From Muricea muricata (taxonomy: Eukaryota; Cnidaria; Anthozoa; Malacalcyonacea; Plexauridae): 64,000 nt of DNA. Position 1 is the first letter of the stretch. Every line of letters begins with the position of its first letter. The stretch is taken from positions 64,288,243-64,352,242 of the forward strand of contig OY979717.1 in the NCBI GenBank assembly GCA_963855995.1. Direction: 5' to 3'. This document shows, piece after piece, positions 1 to 11,339 of the stretch. The notes under the pieces are model-generated. The model was given only the letters and a program-made list of their open reading frames with translations, had not been told where the DNA came from and ran no database searches. A program made the position numbers and the translations under genes.

Positions 1-105
1 AATGTCGACAATTGCAAGATTTTTGATGAGGAACACCAGCCTGAACTATTTGAAGTTTTGTATTTTAATAACAGGTATTTGAAAGTTAGAGTTTCTTTCT
101 TTTAA
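1..105 (+). CDS. possible 3' end of a coding exon, cut by the window edge
   Basis: A reading frame is open from the first base to a TAA at 103-105 (34 codons). It is acidic and then basic, ending with an Asn-Asn-Arg-Tyr-Leu-Lys stretch. A possible splice donor (AACAG followed by GTATTTG) lies near base 75, so the exon could stop there instead. I do not recognise the product. With no upstream sequence it may be chance. Confidence 0.15.
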   Translation, partial: NVDNCKIFDEEHQPELFEVLYFNNRYLKVRVSFF

Positions 106-2430
106 GTTTATTTTTTCAATTTTCATGTTCAATGTTGTTTTATATCAAATTTGTAAGCTTGACGCCTGAATATACTCTACAGTCTAACATTGAATGTACA
201 GATTTATGTTATGTATAACTTGGATCAGTTGGATGTAGAAAGTTGAAATTGCCTTCTGGTATATTTTATATCTTTGAATAATAAAAACAGGGTCCTGAAG
301 GGCTACTAATCCCGGTGTCCAGTGTTTATGGGAAGTCCCAGTGCATGGACTCTTATTTTCCCATCAAAAATATGTGCAATTCCCAGCTCCCAGTTTACCC
401 TTTTCAGGACCCTCTAAAAATCTCATATTTCTGCCAAATTAGTTCTTTTATTCAGGTACATTGACACACAGTTTGTAAAGCTAACCACCCTGTATGCAAT
501 GAGACAGTAAAATACATAGAAGTTTAGATATAGAAGTGCATATCTTTTCTACTCTGGCACAAATTGACACATATGTCTGCAAAAAAACACATCTCACCTT
601 GATTTGTGGGTCCTATGCCTTTTTAAGGAAGGGGAGTCAAAGTCATCATTTTCCTAATGCAATTTTCTACTGATTTCAATGAATCCTATGTCCAACTACC
701 ATCCCCTAGGTGATGCCAATGTGTATCATCTCACATCCTTTCTTGTCAATGTTATGTTTTTGTTTCTAGTGAACACTGTAAATTTGACACCTGGTTTGTA
801 CAGACTCTTACCTTTTGTATTCTAGGGGAATGCAAAAAATACATGCAAAATGTGTCTTGAAGATAGCATTTATAAAGAAAATTGGAGACAGCATTAATGC
901 AGGACTAATTTTGAACTTTTTTAATTTGGCTTTTTACATGTATTATTATTATTATTATTATTAATAAATCTTTACAGAGGATAGGACATTTCAGTGTTCA
1001 AGTGACACTGCTTTCAAAATGTGTCCTCTATTTACCAATATAATAAATAAATTAAGAGAAATAACAATTAATAACAAGATATTACACGGTTCTACCTAAT
1101 GTGATCATAAAAAATGTTCGTTTAAAAGACTTAAGAACTTCCCATAGCGTTGTTCCTGCCTGATCTCAATGGGCAAATCATTATAAATTTTCGCTCCATA
1201 GAAATAAAATGACTGCCTAGCAAATTCCAACTTGTTAATGTTAAGCTATCATTACTAGCTTAACATTAACAATGTAACTTTAAGAATAGTAGTGACTACT
1301 GTACAATATAGAATTTGACATTTTATTAAAACATTCATCATGTCATAGATATGACATGATAAAATTTCTGTCTCTGTTGTTTTACATATGTATGCTTTAT
1401 GCCATGTTGAGGTGAGGTTCTTACAGTAGATAGGTCCTACAAAATAAGAAAACATTAACAAGTATATTAGTATATTGTAGTACATTTTTGCCTTTACAAC
1501 ACAAGGATACACAAAGAAAAGCAAATGCCTTTATTCTATAAGGGTGGAACTATCAAGGACTCTCTTAAATATTGATAAGTCAATGATATTTACAATTATA
1601 ATTACACAATTTTATTTTTACAGAGTGACCCCATTCAATACTGGCCCCCTGTATTTGGTCTTGAAATGTCTAATTTTCTGTGCACATGCAATCAACTATT
1701 GTATCTTTAAAAGGCATCAATGGCTAATACAAAACTTGGCAATGAAAACATGCAGTTTTCTGGACCCTGTCACTTCTAAATTTCTTCTGATTGTTAATAT
1801 AAAGTGTGAGTTACCTTGGTGCATTTGGAAAACAAAACCTCTTATATGCCATGTCCTGGATATTTTCCCTTCTCTGTAGCTGACTTTTTTCTTAGGTATT
1901 GGATTTGCACATATACTTGCAGGTACAAACCTAAAACAAAGCGAGTGTGTACTTTGTTTAAATATTCTGGTAGTATCTACTTTCTACATAAGCAGCCGAA
2001 AAGAGTTGCATAAAGATGCTGCTGAGTCCTGGAAAGTTAGGCGAACATATGCAAGTAATGCAACAGCCTTCACTCTTCAGCAAAACAAAACGAAGCTAGC
2101 AATAAAAATACAATGCTCAGAAGAAGAAAAACTATGTCAATAACCTTTAACCGTTTGTGTGATCTAAAAACACTTTATTATCAAACAAGACAAACCTCGA
2201 AGCGTGTTGCCGTGTCTGTAATATCGTACGCAAAATACAAAGTATATGTTGTGAAACATACCTGAAAGAGGAATTCCCCTGCATTTATAGCAGATTCTTG
2301 CTCCGACAAGTAAGGCAAACACCTTTTTTCACCGTTAAGCAAATGTAGTATAAAAATACATTCAAAGAAATCAAAATATCTTAAGATTATTTCCTTTTTC
2401 TCGGTATCTCGTAAACAATTTTTTGTTAAA
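106..2430. other. AT-rich stretch without a supported gene
   Basis: Only short low-complexity reading frames occur on either strand, with no domain, no start context and no convincing splice chain. It includes an (ATT)n microsatellite at about 940-965. It could hold the 3' untranslated region of a gene entering from the left. Confidence 0.4.
940..965. repeat. (ATT)n microsatellite
   Basis: About seven uninterrupted ATT units. A second, similar run lies at about 32148-32166, at the end of a LINE-derived segment. Confidence 0.8.
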
Positions 2431-2439
2431 AACCAGGGG

Positions 2440-2695
2440 GGCGAAGAGCTTTGCCGGACGTATAGCATCGCGTTTTGGGTCAGTGGTAGCTACCTGTAGC
2501 CGGGAAATCGGGAACCAATTTTGCAAATTGCCGCCATTAAAATGGCTTCAAAGATGGCGGCGCGATGCTTTCTCCAGATGTAATAAAGCTCAGTGCTCGA
2601 GATCAGTTATAAAGTCTGGACTGTCAATAAACGCCGCAAAATTTATGCAAAGTCGTTTTGCCTTAACTAGAGGTCAGTGGGAGTAACTGGACCGC
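2440..2695. promoter_or_regulatory. promoter-like GC-richer island with a YY1-type motif
   Basis: This short stretch is GC-richer than its surroundings and contains AAGATGGCGGC near 2550, which matches the YY1 site often placed over start codons of housekeeping genes. A frame across 2423-2686 is rich in Arg, Lys and Ser, almost free of acidic residues, and ends close to a donor-like AGAG-GTCAGT. It might be a first exon with a targeting peptide, but no second exon was found, so only the island is annotated. Confidence 0.2.
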
Positions 2696-2833
2696 CAACA
2701 AATGTAAAATACTGAAATATGTATTTCTGTATTATATTTAATTTTGGAGAGATAACTATCGCTAGAATTTTTAATTAGTGAAATTTTGCGTATGTCGCGT
2801 GCCTAACTGGACTACCCCTAGATCCGCCCCTGC

Positions 2834-2967
2834 TGATTTCTGAGCATTTGCTAAGGTGTCCGCGTTTTCCACTAAAGTGGAAAATGCGGACACGTAAGGA
2901 ATTTTCTTATTTGCGTGTCCGCAGGCCGCTGTCCGCAGTCCGCATGTCCGCGTTTTCCACCTAACCA
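2834..2967 (+). repeat. GTCCGCGTTTTCC dispersed repeat, copy 1
   Basis: It contains GTCCGCGTTTTCCACT directly followed by its near-palindromic complement, then CGGACACGTAAGG and more GTCCGC units. The same block occurs at 10100-10285 in the same orientation and at 7930-8170 inverted. Confidence 0.75.
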
Positions 2968-3994
2968 CATTGGTGTGAGGGTGAGTGGTGGGGACAGAGG
3001 TGTTATATAAAATGAGCAATGACAATGTTTGAATATTTAGAAAAAAAATATCCACGCAGTTGCCAAAGAGATCCAAGCAACTGCTGTGACTTCAAAAGAG
3101 TTTAGCTATAGACCACGAACGCTTGTGCAAAAGTTCAGAGCTAAGCCATGCGCTCATTCAAATCAGCGAACATATTCCCCCTAAAGAGTTCCCTCGTCCA
3201 GTTTAATGATCAGTGAAAATAATTGGGTTTACTGGAAAAAAAAGCTGCTTCGCGCTAACAAATGCAGAAAACCTGCTCATTCATATGTACGCTTGTGTTA
3301 CATAATAAGGAAATGCATAATTACCTGGGCGTGTATGCATGTTCACCTCACAAATTGCATATATTGATTGGAAAATATCAAATAAACGAGACTGATCCTA
3401 GCATTCGATGAATGTGCTGTTGCTTTACGAAGGGCTACTTTAATACGTAACGCTTGCGTACCGCTATTCTATTGAGTGATAATTTTGCTGTTGTAATAAA
3501 GTCCGAGAGCGACTTATCGCAGTTTTGTATCTTTTTATATTTTTTATATTAATTAACCCGATGATATAACATACCTGCTTGAAATTACTAAGACCTACAA
3601 TCAGTTTGAAAAGATCTATCTGTAAGCTGTAGATGTCCTAATCACATGCACTACTTGATGTAGTTTCTCTCACATTGCTCCCCTCCCCGGGGAGTTTGCC
3701 TCAGGGATGTCTGCCCCAATATTTTTGCAAATGATTATAGTTTTGAGTGAACCGGAAACCTTAGGACGTCAAAGCATGTTCATTAATCCACCAAAGTAAG
3801 GCATAAGATCATTATTTCTATTTTCTTGCAAGATTTGGGATGAAAAAGATGATTAAAGCACACAGTGAATCAAATTATTTTAATTGATTTTTTGAAATAT
3901 GAAATGTATATATTATAATTGAAGGTTTGATACGTCATACGTACTCATCCGTTGAAGAATAAATATTGCATGTTAGTATGCCAAAGTACGATAT
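2968..3994. other. intergenic, no gene seen
   Basis: AT-rich DNA downstream of the minus-strand Nudix/J-domain-like gene. No reading frame with recognisable content and no clear repeat structure was found. Confidence 0.4.
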
Positions 3995-5194
3995 TTATCT
4001 CAGTCTTATTTCGGAAAGTTTAGCTGTCATAGCTGCTGCAATTTGATCATCGCAATCATCAGCATCACCACCAGTGTATTTTTTAATTAGTTTATTTAAT
4101 TCTTCAATTGTTTTAAAAACATCACTACTTGAAGAATCATTACGTGATGGTGCTGTATTTGGTGGGTCTTTGATCATTTCAAGTATCCGGTTTAAGATTT
4201 GTGTCGCCTTTTTGGAAGCTTCCTTTTCCAGATCAGTTGGATCTCGTCCTAACTGCCTACCTAAGCGGTCAGGATGGTACTTGAGGCGCAGTTTACGCAT
4301 GTCGTTGTTATGTAGCGATTTGACAGCATCGGCAATATTGCCCCAGGTTAGATTTCCAGTGGTCGAAAAGCCTCTTGCCAACTTTGCGGATGACATTATG
4401 CCAGCGATAATATCAAAATCGAACAGAACTTTTTCTTCAGTATCATCCTGAATTTTGCTTCTTTCAACAACGGCTTTTGCTGTCTCAAACAACTCTTCTA
4501 TATTTCCGAGGACGTCACAGGTGATATCAGAAAGTGTTTTAACCATATCTATGGCAAAGTCGTGCAGCTGATAATTTATAAATGAAGGTGTCTTCAAATT
4601 TTTACAAGAAACCCATTCAAGCCTTTTTACTCCTTCGTCTCTCAAACCTGCAGCTAGAACGTCGATCTCGCAATCACGCCACGATGTGACTTCATAAAGG
4701 AACAAAGCATATTTTGAATATTCACGTCCGCTCCAATGAACTAGTGGTGCATGTTTCATTCCTTCCAGCGCATCCCGAGAAAGCTTCCGTCCACTTTCCA
4801 TGTTGACTTTCTTTAATGCGACCTCAATTGCACTCTCCGTTTTTCTTAACCGTTTTCCACCAAGAAAATTTAAAAGATCACCACCATCCCGATATTCACG
4901 CGCCATCAAGACTTGCACGTCATTCTCTTTTCCTTTTTTCCACAGCAAAAATCCAGCTGCAGCAAACCCCAGCTCGTCTTGGTCGTTGAGTTTTGCTTGT
5001 ACATATGGCCTGGGCGAAGAATTCCTTTTCAGTTGTTTAAATTCACTGCACTGATGGCGCTGATGGGATTGTTCTTCTTCTGAAACTCCCGTACAAAACA
5101 TGCATCCAGTTTCACGATAAGATCTGTAGTACCCACCACGATACCCTCGTCGGGAAAAACCACCTCTTCTGCCATAACCTGCACCACCATACAT
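3995..5194 (-). CDS. RGG / degenerate Nudix / J-domain-like protein, intronless
   Basis: One uninterrupted frame of 399 residues. Residues 1-30 are Gly/Arg/Tyr-rich (RGG-like, RNA-binding type). Residues 31-49 hold C31, C34, H47 and C49, a possible small metal site. Residues about 73-210 resemble a Nudix fold. The Nudix box near 112-137 keeps the leading GG and E120, but the usual Arg-Glu...Glu-Glu core reads KK...ME, so pyrophosphohydrolase activity is doubtful. Residues about 285-345 resemble a J domain with an HPD tripeptide at 307-309, the Hsp70-stimulating motif; a Ser-rich acidic tail follows. The ATG at 5194 is preceded by a good 3' splice site (TTTTACAG, then AAAATG), so a 5' UTR intron is likely. 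Function unknown. The domain reading is from motifs, not from a search. Confidence 0.75.
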   Translation of the reverse strand: MYGGAGYGRRGGFSRRGYRGGYYRSYRETGCMFCTGVSEEEQSHQRHQCSEFKQLKRNSSPRPYVQAKLNDQDELGFAAAGFLLWKKGKENDVQVLMAREYRDGGDLLNFLGGKRLRKTESAIEVALKKVNMESGRKLSRDALEGMKHAPLVHWSGREYSKYALFLYEVTSWRDCEIDVLAAGLRDEGVKRLEWVSCKNLKTPSFINYQLHDFAIDMVKTLSDITCDVLGNIEELFETAKAVVERSKIQDDTEEKVLFDFDIIAGIMSSAKLARGFSTTGNLTWGNIADAVKSLHNNDMRKLRLKYHPDRLGRQLGRDPTDLEKEASKKATQILNRILEMIKDPPNTAPSRNDSSSSDVFKTIEELNKLIKKYTGGDADDCDDQIAAAMTAKLSEIRLR

Positions 5195-5296
5195 TTTCTG
5201 TAAAATGTTGATAACATAAAAGTAGATTACAAAGAGAGACGGGTAGACGAGTAATATCGTAAGGTGTTCGTCACTGCCTATGTGGTATTGTGCACT

Positions 5297-5414
5297 GCCG
5301 CCATGTTTCTAGCCAGTGCCCTAAACAGAAGAAATTACCTCCGGAAATATTTAAACGGTCACTTATACCGGGGAAAATACTTCTGTTTAGGCCACTGGCT
5401 ACGAACATGGCGCC
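5297..5414. repeat. short hairpin (MITE-like) element
   Basis: Arms of about 35 bases read GCCGCCATGTTTCTAGCCAG and, inverted, CTGGCTACGAACATGGCGCC. A related partial copy lies at about 5430-5510. It lies just upstream of the Nudix/J-like gene. Confidence 0.6.
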
Positions 5415-5689
5415 CATGACGAATATTGAATACGCGTGCCTCGGAAATATTCAAAATGGCTACTAATACTGGGGGGAATACTTCTATTTAGGGCAATGTC
5501 TAACGAATCACCTTACGCTATTTTGACTGAACATTTCTCTTTTTGTAGTCTCTATTCTCTTTGGTTGCATTGTGGTGGCTGCAACATCGAAATCAGCTAA
5601 ACATACATGCAGCTACTCTGAAAAGAACTGATTAATGAGCTTTGAAGGCACAGTATAAGGGCATGGCCAAATCTGACAAATATGTATTG

Positions 5690-5860
5690 AAATTTAAAAA
5701 GTCTTGAGTTGCAAAAATTGAGAAATTGATAGTCGAAAAATAAAAATTGATAGACGTGAAATAGAAATTATGAGTCGAGAAAAAAATGACAGTCTAGAAA
5801 TAAAAATCAACAGTCGAGAAGTTTAAAATGGTGGTTGAGAAAAAAGAATTTGTATGTTTA
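5690..5860 (+). repeat. degenerate tandem repeat, unit about 20 bases
   Basis: Five or six diverged units of the form (A/T)TGAnAGTCGAGAAATAAAA follow one another. AT-rich, not coding. Confidence 0.5.
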
Positions 5861-6596
5861 AATGCCAAATAAAGTCTGCTGTGTTAAGAAAATGAACAAA
5901 CTTCATTGTTAAGCATCACCGATCCAACGAAACATTACAAAAATAAACTTGAGGACTATCTTTTAATTGTTGTCACTATTTCATATGTAAATGTAGATAA
6001 TGTGTTGCGTACTGACTAGGATCGATAGATTGAATTGGTAAACAATATAATCGAACACGTGGCAAGCCTTAAAATAGCGCCGGACAAAGGACATTTGTCC
6101 GGCTGAGAATTTCAGATTTCGGTTTTTTCCGGCACAACTTCTAATCTGCCGGACATTTTGTACGGTAGAAGATTTTTACTACCACAAAAAATTTTTCCTA
6201 GCTCTCTAATACTCTATAGCTTCAACGCAATATGATGCATGAGACAAGTTAACTATGAAAAGCTCACTCGCGGTTCCAACGAGTCTGGTTACGTTGCCTG
6301 TTTCAAACATCTACAATTGTTTTTGCTATTTTCTAATGCATGGAATCATGAATACCTAGCGAATCGACAGTTAATCTGTGTAATATGCGAAAAGCCGAAA
6401 AATATTTGTTCAGCGCACCGAAGAAGTCGCCGGACAAAGTGTTCGTCGGCTGAAAATGTTCATTTCAAGGCTTGCATGGAACAAGAGCTCGTGCGATCGG
6501 AAGAAAATGCCAAGTAATAGAAATTAGTCTAACCCAAGTCGAAAGAAGGGAAATCACTTAAAGTGTTGCCCAAGTAGCGACGAAAGCTCGGCCTAC
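5861..6596. other. intergenic with CCGGACAAA repeats
   Basis: Several copies of CCGGACAAA and its complement occur near 6080, 6155 and 6430, as in a decayed repeat. A frame at 6239-6517 passes through it but has no recognisable content. Confidence 0.3.
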
Positions 6597-6719
6597 AAAA
6601 TAACTAAAGATCAGATAGAACAATTAAGAAAAACAGGCATGAATTGAAAGAGCATCGCTGATTTTCTCCGTGTATCCGAACGAACTTTGCATCTGTATAT
6701 AGGAGAGCACGGTTTGGTA
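6597..6719 (+). pseudogene. remnant of a helix-turn-helix integrase-type element
   Basis: The frame from 6597 reads as a helix-turn-helix of the 'IxKxQIExLRxxG...xxIAxFLxVSxRTLxxxxxExGL' type found at the N-terminus of integrase-like transposable-element proteins in cnidarian genomes. A TGA at 6645-6647 falls where these proteins usually have Trp (TGG), so one base change would explain it. No integrase catalytic region follows. Family assignment is from memory of the pattern. Confidence 0.4.
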
Positions 6720-7929
6720 TTGAGTCCAGTTTTTTCAATATATCAGATACAAGTAATTTGCATCAAAATATTCACAACTTTCTGTGGTTGACGCCGTACA
6801 CTGGCGGTAGCCAGTACAGTATACAGAGTGTTCAAATCCGAAATCTCTCTCTGCTTCGAGAAACGCTAAGTATTTTTTATTGAAATGGCTGCTTATAATG
6901 TAGAATAAACAAAAAAATTAAGAAATTTAAATAACGCTAACGCACGAAACTTTCATGTTTAAAAGTAATTTTGACTTGGTAGGTGGAAAATATATCCGGT
7001 CTTAAACATAACACCTTGTCTATACCATTTAGTTTGAAGACTGTGTCTTATAAGTTAACAAAGCGTTAATCAATAAAATCATTTATAATAATATCTTTAC
7101 TGTTTTTATGGCTTTGTCAAAAGTTAAATATTGGGCCATCATATTCATCGCAAGAATTCGTGTCCTGGCAAATCTCTAGCCCCGATACTGATATTCAAAT
7201 TAGTGTGAAAGTGTATGAATAAATAATATCAAATGATATTATGTGGTCACTATGACATCGCAATCGAGAGACAAACATATGCATGTCTATTACTACTATT
7301 AGATCAATGAAATAAGGCTGAGTGTATATAGAATAGTGGAATATTTTAACTATGGCATGACAGGGCTTTCGGCTGCAAGCAACAACACGTCTCCAGAATT
7401 CCAGGAATTTAAATTCCAAGTACTACAACTTAAGTATTAATCATATCACAAAAGTGAAACTACAAAAAAATAGTAAAAATAAACCATGAAATATCAATTT
7501 TACATCGTATGGACTACGCCCAAACCATTATATATATCTATACCGCGACGGCAGAGTCACTTGACAACATAACTTGCAGTGAATTTAAAAGATACATTTG
7601 TCAAACATGTTGGCATTGTTGCGACTATTGTTAGTTACATTATTTGTAATTGCCGATTTTCAGAGATTCAGCATATCTGTATCATCATTCATTCATGCAT
7701 ACGTTCGCCAGATAAGCAATAATGTACGTGCTTACCTTTAGGTGTAGAAAGTACTTTTTTCCTATCGTCCCTCAATCGCATTGCAACGACATTGCAGCCA
7801 CCAGCACTGAAGCGAACCAAGCAAGCAAAACCAGTTTCCCACTAGGCGAATTTATTCATACGACTTATAGGCAGCGTGATTGGTCAGCGAAAAATCGCTA
7901 ACCAATCACGCATTACGCTGAGAAATGCG
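6720..7929. other. intergenic, no gene seen
   Basis: AT-rich sequence with no supported coding frame. A GC-richer part at 7780-7925, with an imperfect inverted GATTGGT / ACCAATC pair, leads into the repeat at 7930. Confidence 0.35.
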
Positions 7930-8170
7930 TATAAACGTCAGAATAAGACAAACGCGGACGCCTTAGAAAATGCTCACAAAATGTGTAAAAACGTCAGAAT
8001 AAGAAAATTTCTTACGTGTCCGCATTTTCCACTTTAGGGGAAAACGCGGACACCTTAGAAAATGCTCAAAAACGCGGACACCTTAGAAAATGCTCAGAAA
8101 ATGCGTAAAAACTTCAGAATAAGAAAATTGAATAAGACAGTTGCTTGACCAATTATAGCAGTATAAAATT
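7930..8170 (-). repeat. GTCCGCGTTTTCC dispersed repeat, copy 2 (inverted)
   Basis: This is the reverse complement of the block at 10100-10285. It includes CTTACGTGTCCGCATTTTCC, several internal copies of CACCTTAGAAAATGCTC, and an inner end reading TTGCTTGACC...TATAGCAGTA, which is also found at the inner end of the right copy. It forms the left side of the inverted pair around the kinase-like gene. Confidence 0.75.
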
Positions 8171-8561
8171 TCAAATTTAAGCAATAAAAAGAACGTATAT
8201 TTAAATAAGTTAGCCATTATTATAGTGTCAGGTTTGTTGTTTTCTTGACCATTATTTTATTTACCTTATTTACTTGCGATTTATGTCTTAACGTAATCAA
8301 AACGTTTTCAAATCAATGTACAACATTGTACTTGCAAAACAACCTTCAAATTACTTTTTATGATAAGATCCATATAAAATCAATGTGGCTTTTGAAATGC
8401 TTCGGTCTTCAATGGTAGCGTAACAAGCCCGAAGATTTAGTCCCGTTATGAACATATGTTCTGTAAAAACAACCATTTTCTAACGAAATGAATGATGATA
8501 ATGACTTGAAATTAGAATGGCGGGACTAAATCGTCGAACTGGCTACCCTATTGTTCTATTA

Positions 8562-9692
8562 TTATTGTGCCAAGATTGCATCGGCATGCTCCAGTGCAGA
8601 ACCTTGGTGAAGCTGAAGAGGATGGCTAAAAAGTGAAGCTTCAGGATCGTCAATGTTCACTTTGATGAGGATTTCTGTTGCAGAAGGTCTACAATTGGGG
8701 TCAAATTTCGTGCAAGTGGAAAATACTTCTTCCACCAGCCACCACTGGACAACGCGGTGGGACTCATACTTGGTGTCATTATTGCTGGGCAGTTGTTGAA
8801 TCTGCATAAAATGTTTCATCATATCCATGTCGAATCGAACACTAAGTTGCTCTGCTTCTTTGCTGTTGTAAGGGGTGGATAAATTTGGATTCATCATGGC
8901 ATGGGCTAAAATACCCAGCGACCAAGTATCCATTTTGATTAAATCGGATTGGGTTGCTGTTGTTAAAGCACCAGCCTGAATTTCTGGAGCCATATAAACT
9001 GCTGTACCACGGTAGATATGGTCGGTGCGCGTATGCAATACGGTTTGAGTTTGGGCATCGAGCGATCTACTCAAGACAAAATCTGCAACCTTACAAACGA
9101 TAGGACAAGCTTGGTATTCCTTTTGAATTGCCGACTCTTCTTTCTGTGCATAGTGTTGATTCGACACTAAAATATTGCTTGGTTTCAGATCTCTATGTGC
9201 AATTTCAATACCATGCAGAAACTCCAGGCCTTTCACGATATCTCGCATACAGATTGTAATGACATCATCAAACATTTTAAAGTCGAACTCACAGTCAACA
9301 ATATGATAGAAATCTTCCAAATTATACAAAGTCCTTTGAAGCCCAAAAGGTGCGAAGTCGAATGCGACATATTCCATCATTAACGCGTAAGGTACATCGG
9401 AAAATCCTAAAAAGCTCGGAATATTCGGGTGCTTAATACCGTTCAAAAGCTTGGCTGCTATCACGAATCGACGCTTAGCGTCCTCGGACTCGCCTCTAAG
9501 TTTCTTTACAACAACACTTTGGATTTCAACGCCGCATACATAGTCCCCGAGATGGACTGAACCGAAACTACCAAGACCAAGCTCGCGTAGATTAGTGACT
9601 TTTCCCAAATCAAAGGTGGGTAATCCATGACTAACAGCTTTTCGCTTTTTTATAATACCGGGGAATTTAAAGCTCTTTGACATACCCGACAT
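8562..9692 (-). CDS. protein-kinase-like protein, intronless, with altered conserved residues
   Basis: 376 residues from the ATG at 9692; the frame stays open a few codons upstream but without an ATG. Kinase motifs appear in order: glycine loop GLGSFGSV at 39-46, the VVVKK lysine at 63-64, HRDLKPSN at 166-173, ADFVLS at 203-208 (DFG reads DFV), and MAPE at 234-237, then a normal C-lobe with DxWSLG near 255-260 and an Arg near 335. The helix-C glutamate position (FVIAAKLL, 76-83) is Ala. The ATP-binding lysine and the HRD and DFG aspartates remain, so it may be a weak kinase or a pseudokinase; activity cannot be read from sequence. Subfamily uncertain; the long insert between hinge and HRD recalls orphan Ser/Thr kinases. 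It lies between inverted repeats. Confidence 0.8.
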   Translation of the reverse strand: MSGMSKSFKFPGIIKKRKAVSHGLPTFDLGKVTNLRELGLGSFGSVHLGDYVCGVEIQSVVVKKLRGESEDAKRRFVIAAKLLNGIKHPNIPSFLGFSDVPYALMMEYVAFDFAPFGLQRTLYNLEDFYHIVDCEFDFKMFDDVITICMRDIVKGLEFLHGIEIAHRDLKPSNILVSNQHYAQKEESAIQKEYQACPIVCKVADFVLSRSLDAQTQTVLHTRTDHIYRGTAVYMAPEIQAGALTTATQSDLIKMDTWSLGILAHAMMNPNLSTPYNSKEAEQLSVRFDMDMMKHFMQIQQLPSNNDTKYESHRVVQWWLVEEVFSTCTKFDPNCRPSATEILIKVNIDDPEASLFSHPLQLHQGSALEHADAILAQ

Positions 9693-10099
9693 GATTGCAG
9701 TCAATGTAGACCGTATGATTCGATTCTACATCTCTTATAAGAGGTCTTCTAATCACCAACCACTAAACCTGAATTTAATTATTTAGAACAGTAAATATAT
9801 GAAAATAAATTAGCCACATACAAAAATACTGTAGTTTTCCAAAGACAGACAAAAGCTTATGAACATCTTGCTAAGAACACCAACGCGAAATGCAATTTGA
9901 GTTGTTTGAATTCGGCGATGTCAAAGACTGTCTCAGCGGATATGATTTGACATGTAATGGTGTTATTTTGTCAGTCTTATGTTAAGGTTTTAAACTAATT
10001 TACTTGCATGGTGTATATATAATGCGCGCTTTAACCTCGTTTGTCTCACCAGCGTCTTTAACTCAAATTTAGCGTCGCGGTTGCTATAAAAATTTACAA

Positions 10100-10285
10100 T
10101 ATTTTTTACTGCTATACTTTTTCAAGCGACTGTTTTACTTAAAGTTCTTATTCTGACGTTTTTACACATTTTCTGAGCATTTTCTAAGGTGTCCGCGTTT
10201 TCCACTAAAGTGGAAAATGCGGACACGTAAGGAATTTTCTTATTTGCGTGTCCGCTGTCCGCATGTCCGCGTTTTCCACCTAACC
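10100..10285 (+). repeat. GTCCGCGTTTTCC dispersed repeat, copy 3
   Basis: Same orientation as copy 1 and inverted relative to copy 2. The shared core runs from TACTGCTATA through TTATTCTGACGTTTTTACAC and GTCCGCGTTTTCCACT to the GTCCGC units. With copy 2 it brackets the kinase-like gene. Confidence 0.75.
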
Positions 10286-11339
10286 CATTAATGTAAGAAA
10301 ATGCCTGCGTCAATGTGAGGCTTGGTGGCAAGGGCAACAGCCTTAGGGAAAACCTACATAAGGTCTATTTAGTTGCTTAATCGTTTTTTTTTTGGATCGT
10401 TACCAGAAGCTGTCGAATAATGTAAGAGTTAATTCGTTAATTACAAAGAACGGAGGCAACGAGTCAAATACAGGCCGAGGACGCGCATTAACTGACTTGT
10501 CACAAGGTTTAAACAATGGGCAAAAGAAAACAAAATTTTTCGCGTTAAAATGAAATTCCCGGAGTTTAAAGACAATGTGCATATATTGCATGAAGGTTTT
10601 CTATACGGGACACAGCAGACAAATAGTTAATTCGTACTCATCAGTCCCGCTCTTTCCTGCTAAATATTAAACACTCCTCGTGACAGACAATGAATTAAAT
10701 TATATAACCAATTATGTAAAAATAAAGGTCTATGAATTACGGACGGACAATTTATAAAGAAATCTTCAAGGATGCCGTCGACAGCATTGAATACCTGAAC
10801 GGTTCAACCATAAAAACGTCTTTTTCTTAAGGTGAATCTGAGGGTGAAACGTTGTAATATTAATTTTTAAAAGTACTTACCAAAGTCCGACATGTCTTTT
10901 CAAAACAGGTGATATACATAACGCCCCCCCAACTATTCGTTTGATAGGTGCTATACAAAATTAGTGCTCGGCCTGTATCACGATATTACAGACAGATGTG
11001 GCTTGTGCTTCTTTACCCATTTGTATCAGTAGAACTTGATATAGACAGACTATTACTCGTTTCAGTTTGAAAGGCAGTGCTACTTGCTGATGAGCGATGT
11101 GATTTAGTCGGCGTGAATGTTAAAAAAGAGCGTAAATTTTATACAAGAGGGTTGGTGTTTTACAGTGTTTTAATATGGCTCGTTTTACAATAACTGTCAG
11201 TCTAATTCAATTCATACTAAACATCAATAAAATTGGATAATTTTGATGCCCGAACATGAAATTTTATATCGCATCAAGAGTTGATACTTTACTGAGTGGA
11301 CTAAGTAGAGGCTTCACAGAGTAGACGAAATAGTCTAAT
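10286..11339. other. intergenic, no gene seen
   Basis: AT-rich, with an eight-base C run near 10924. No coding frame supported on either strand. Confidence 0.35.

Noticed and set aside
1544..2013. Plus-strand frames of 111 and 65 codons
   Set aside because: AT-rich composition, no domain and no splice chain; expected by chance in a sequence of this composition.
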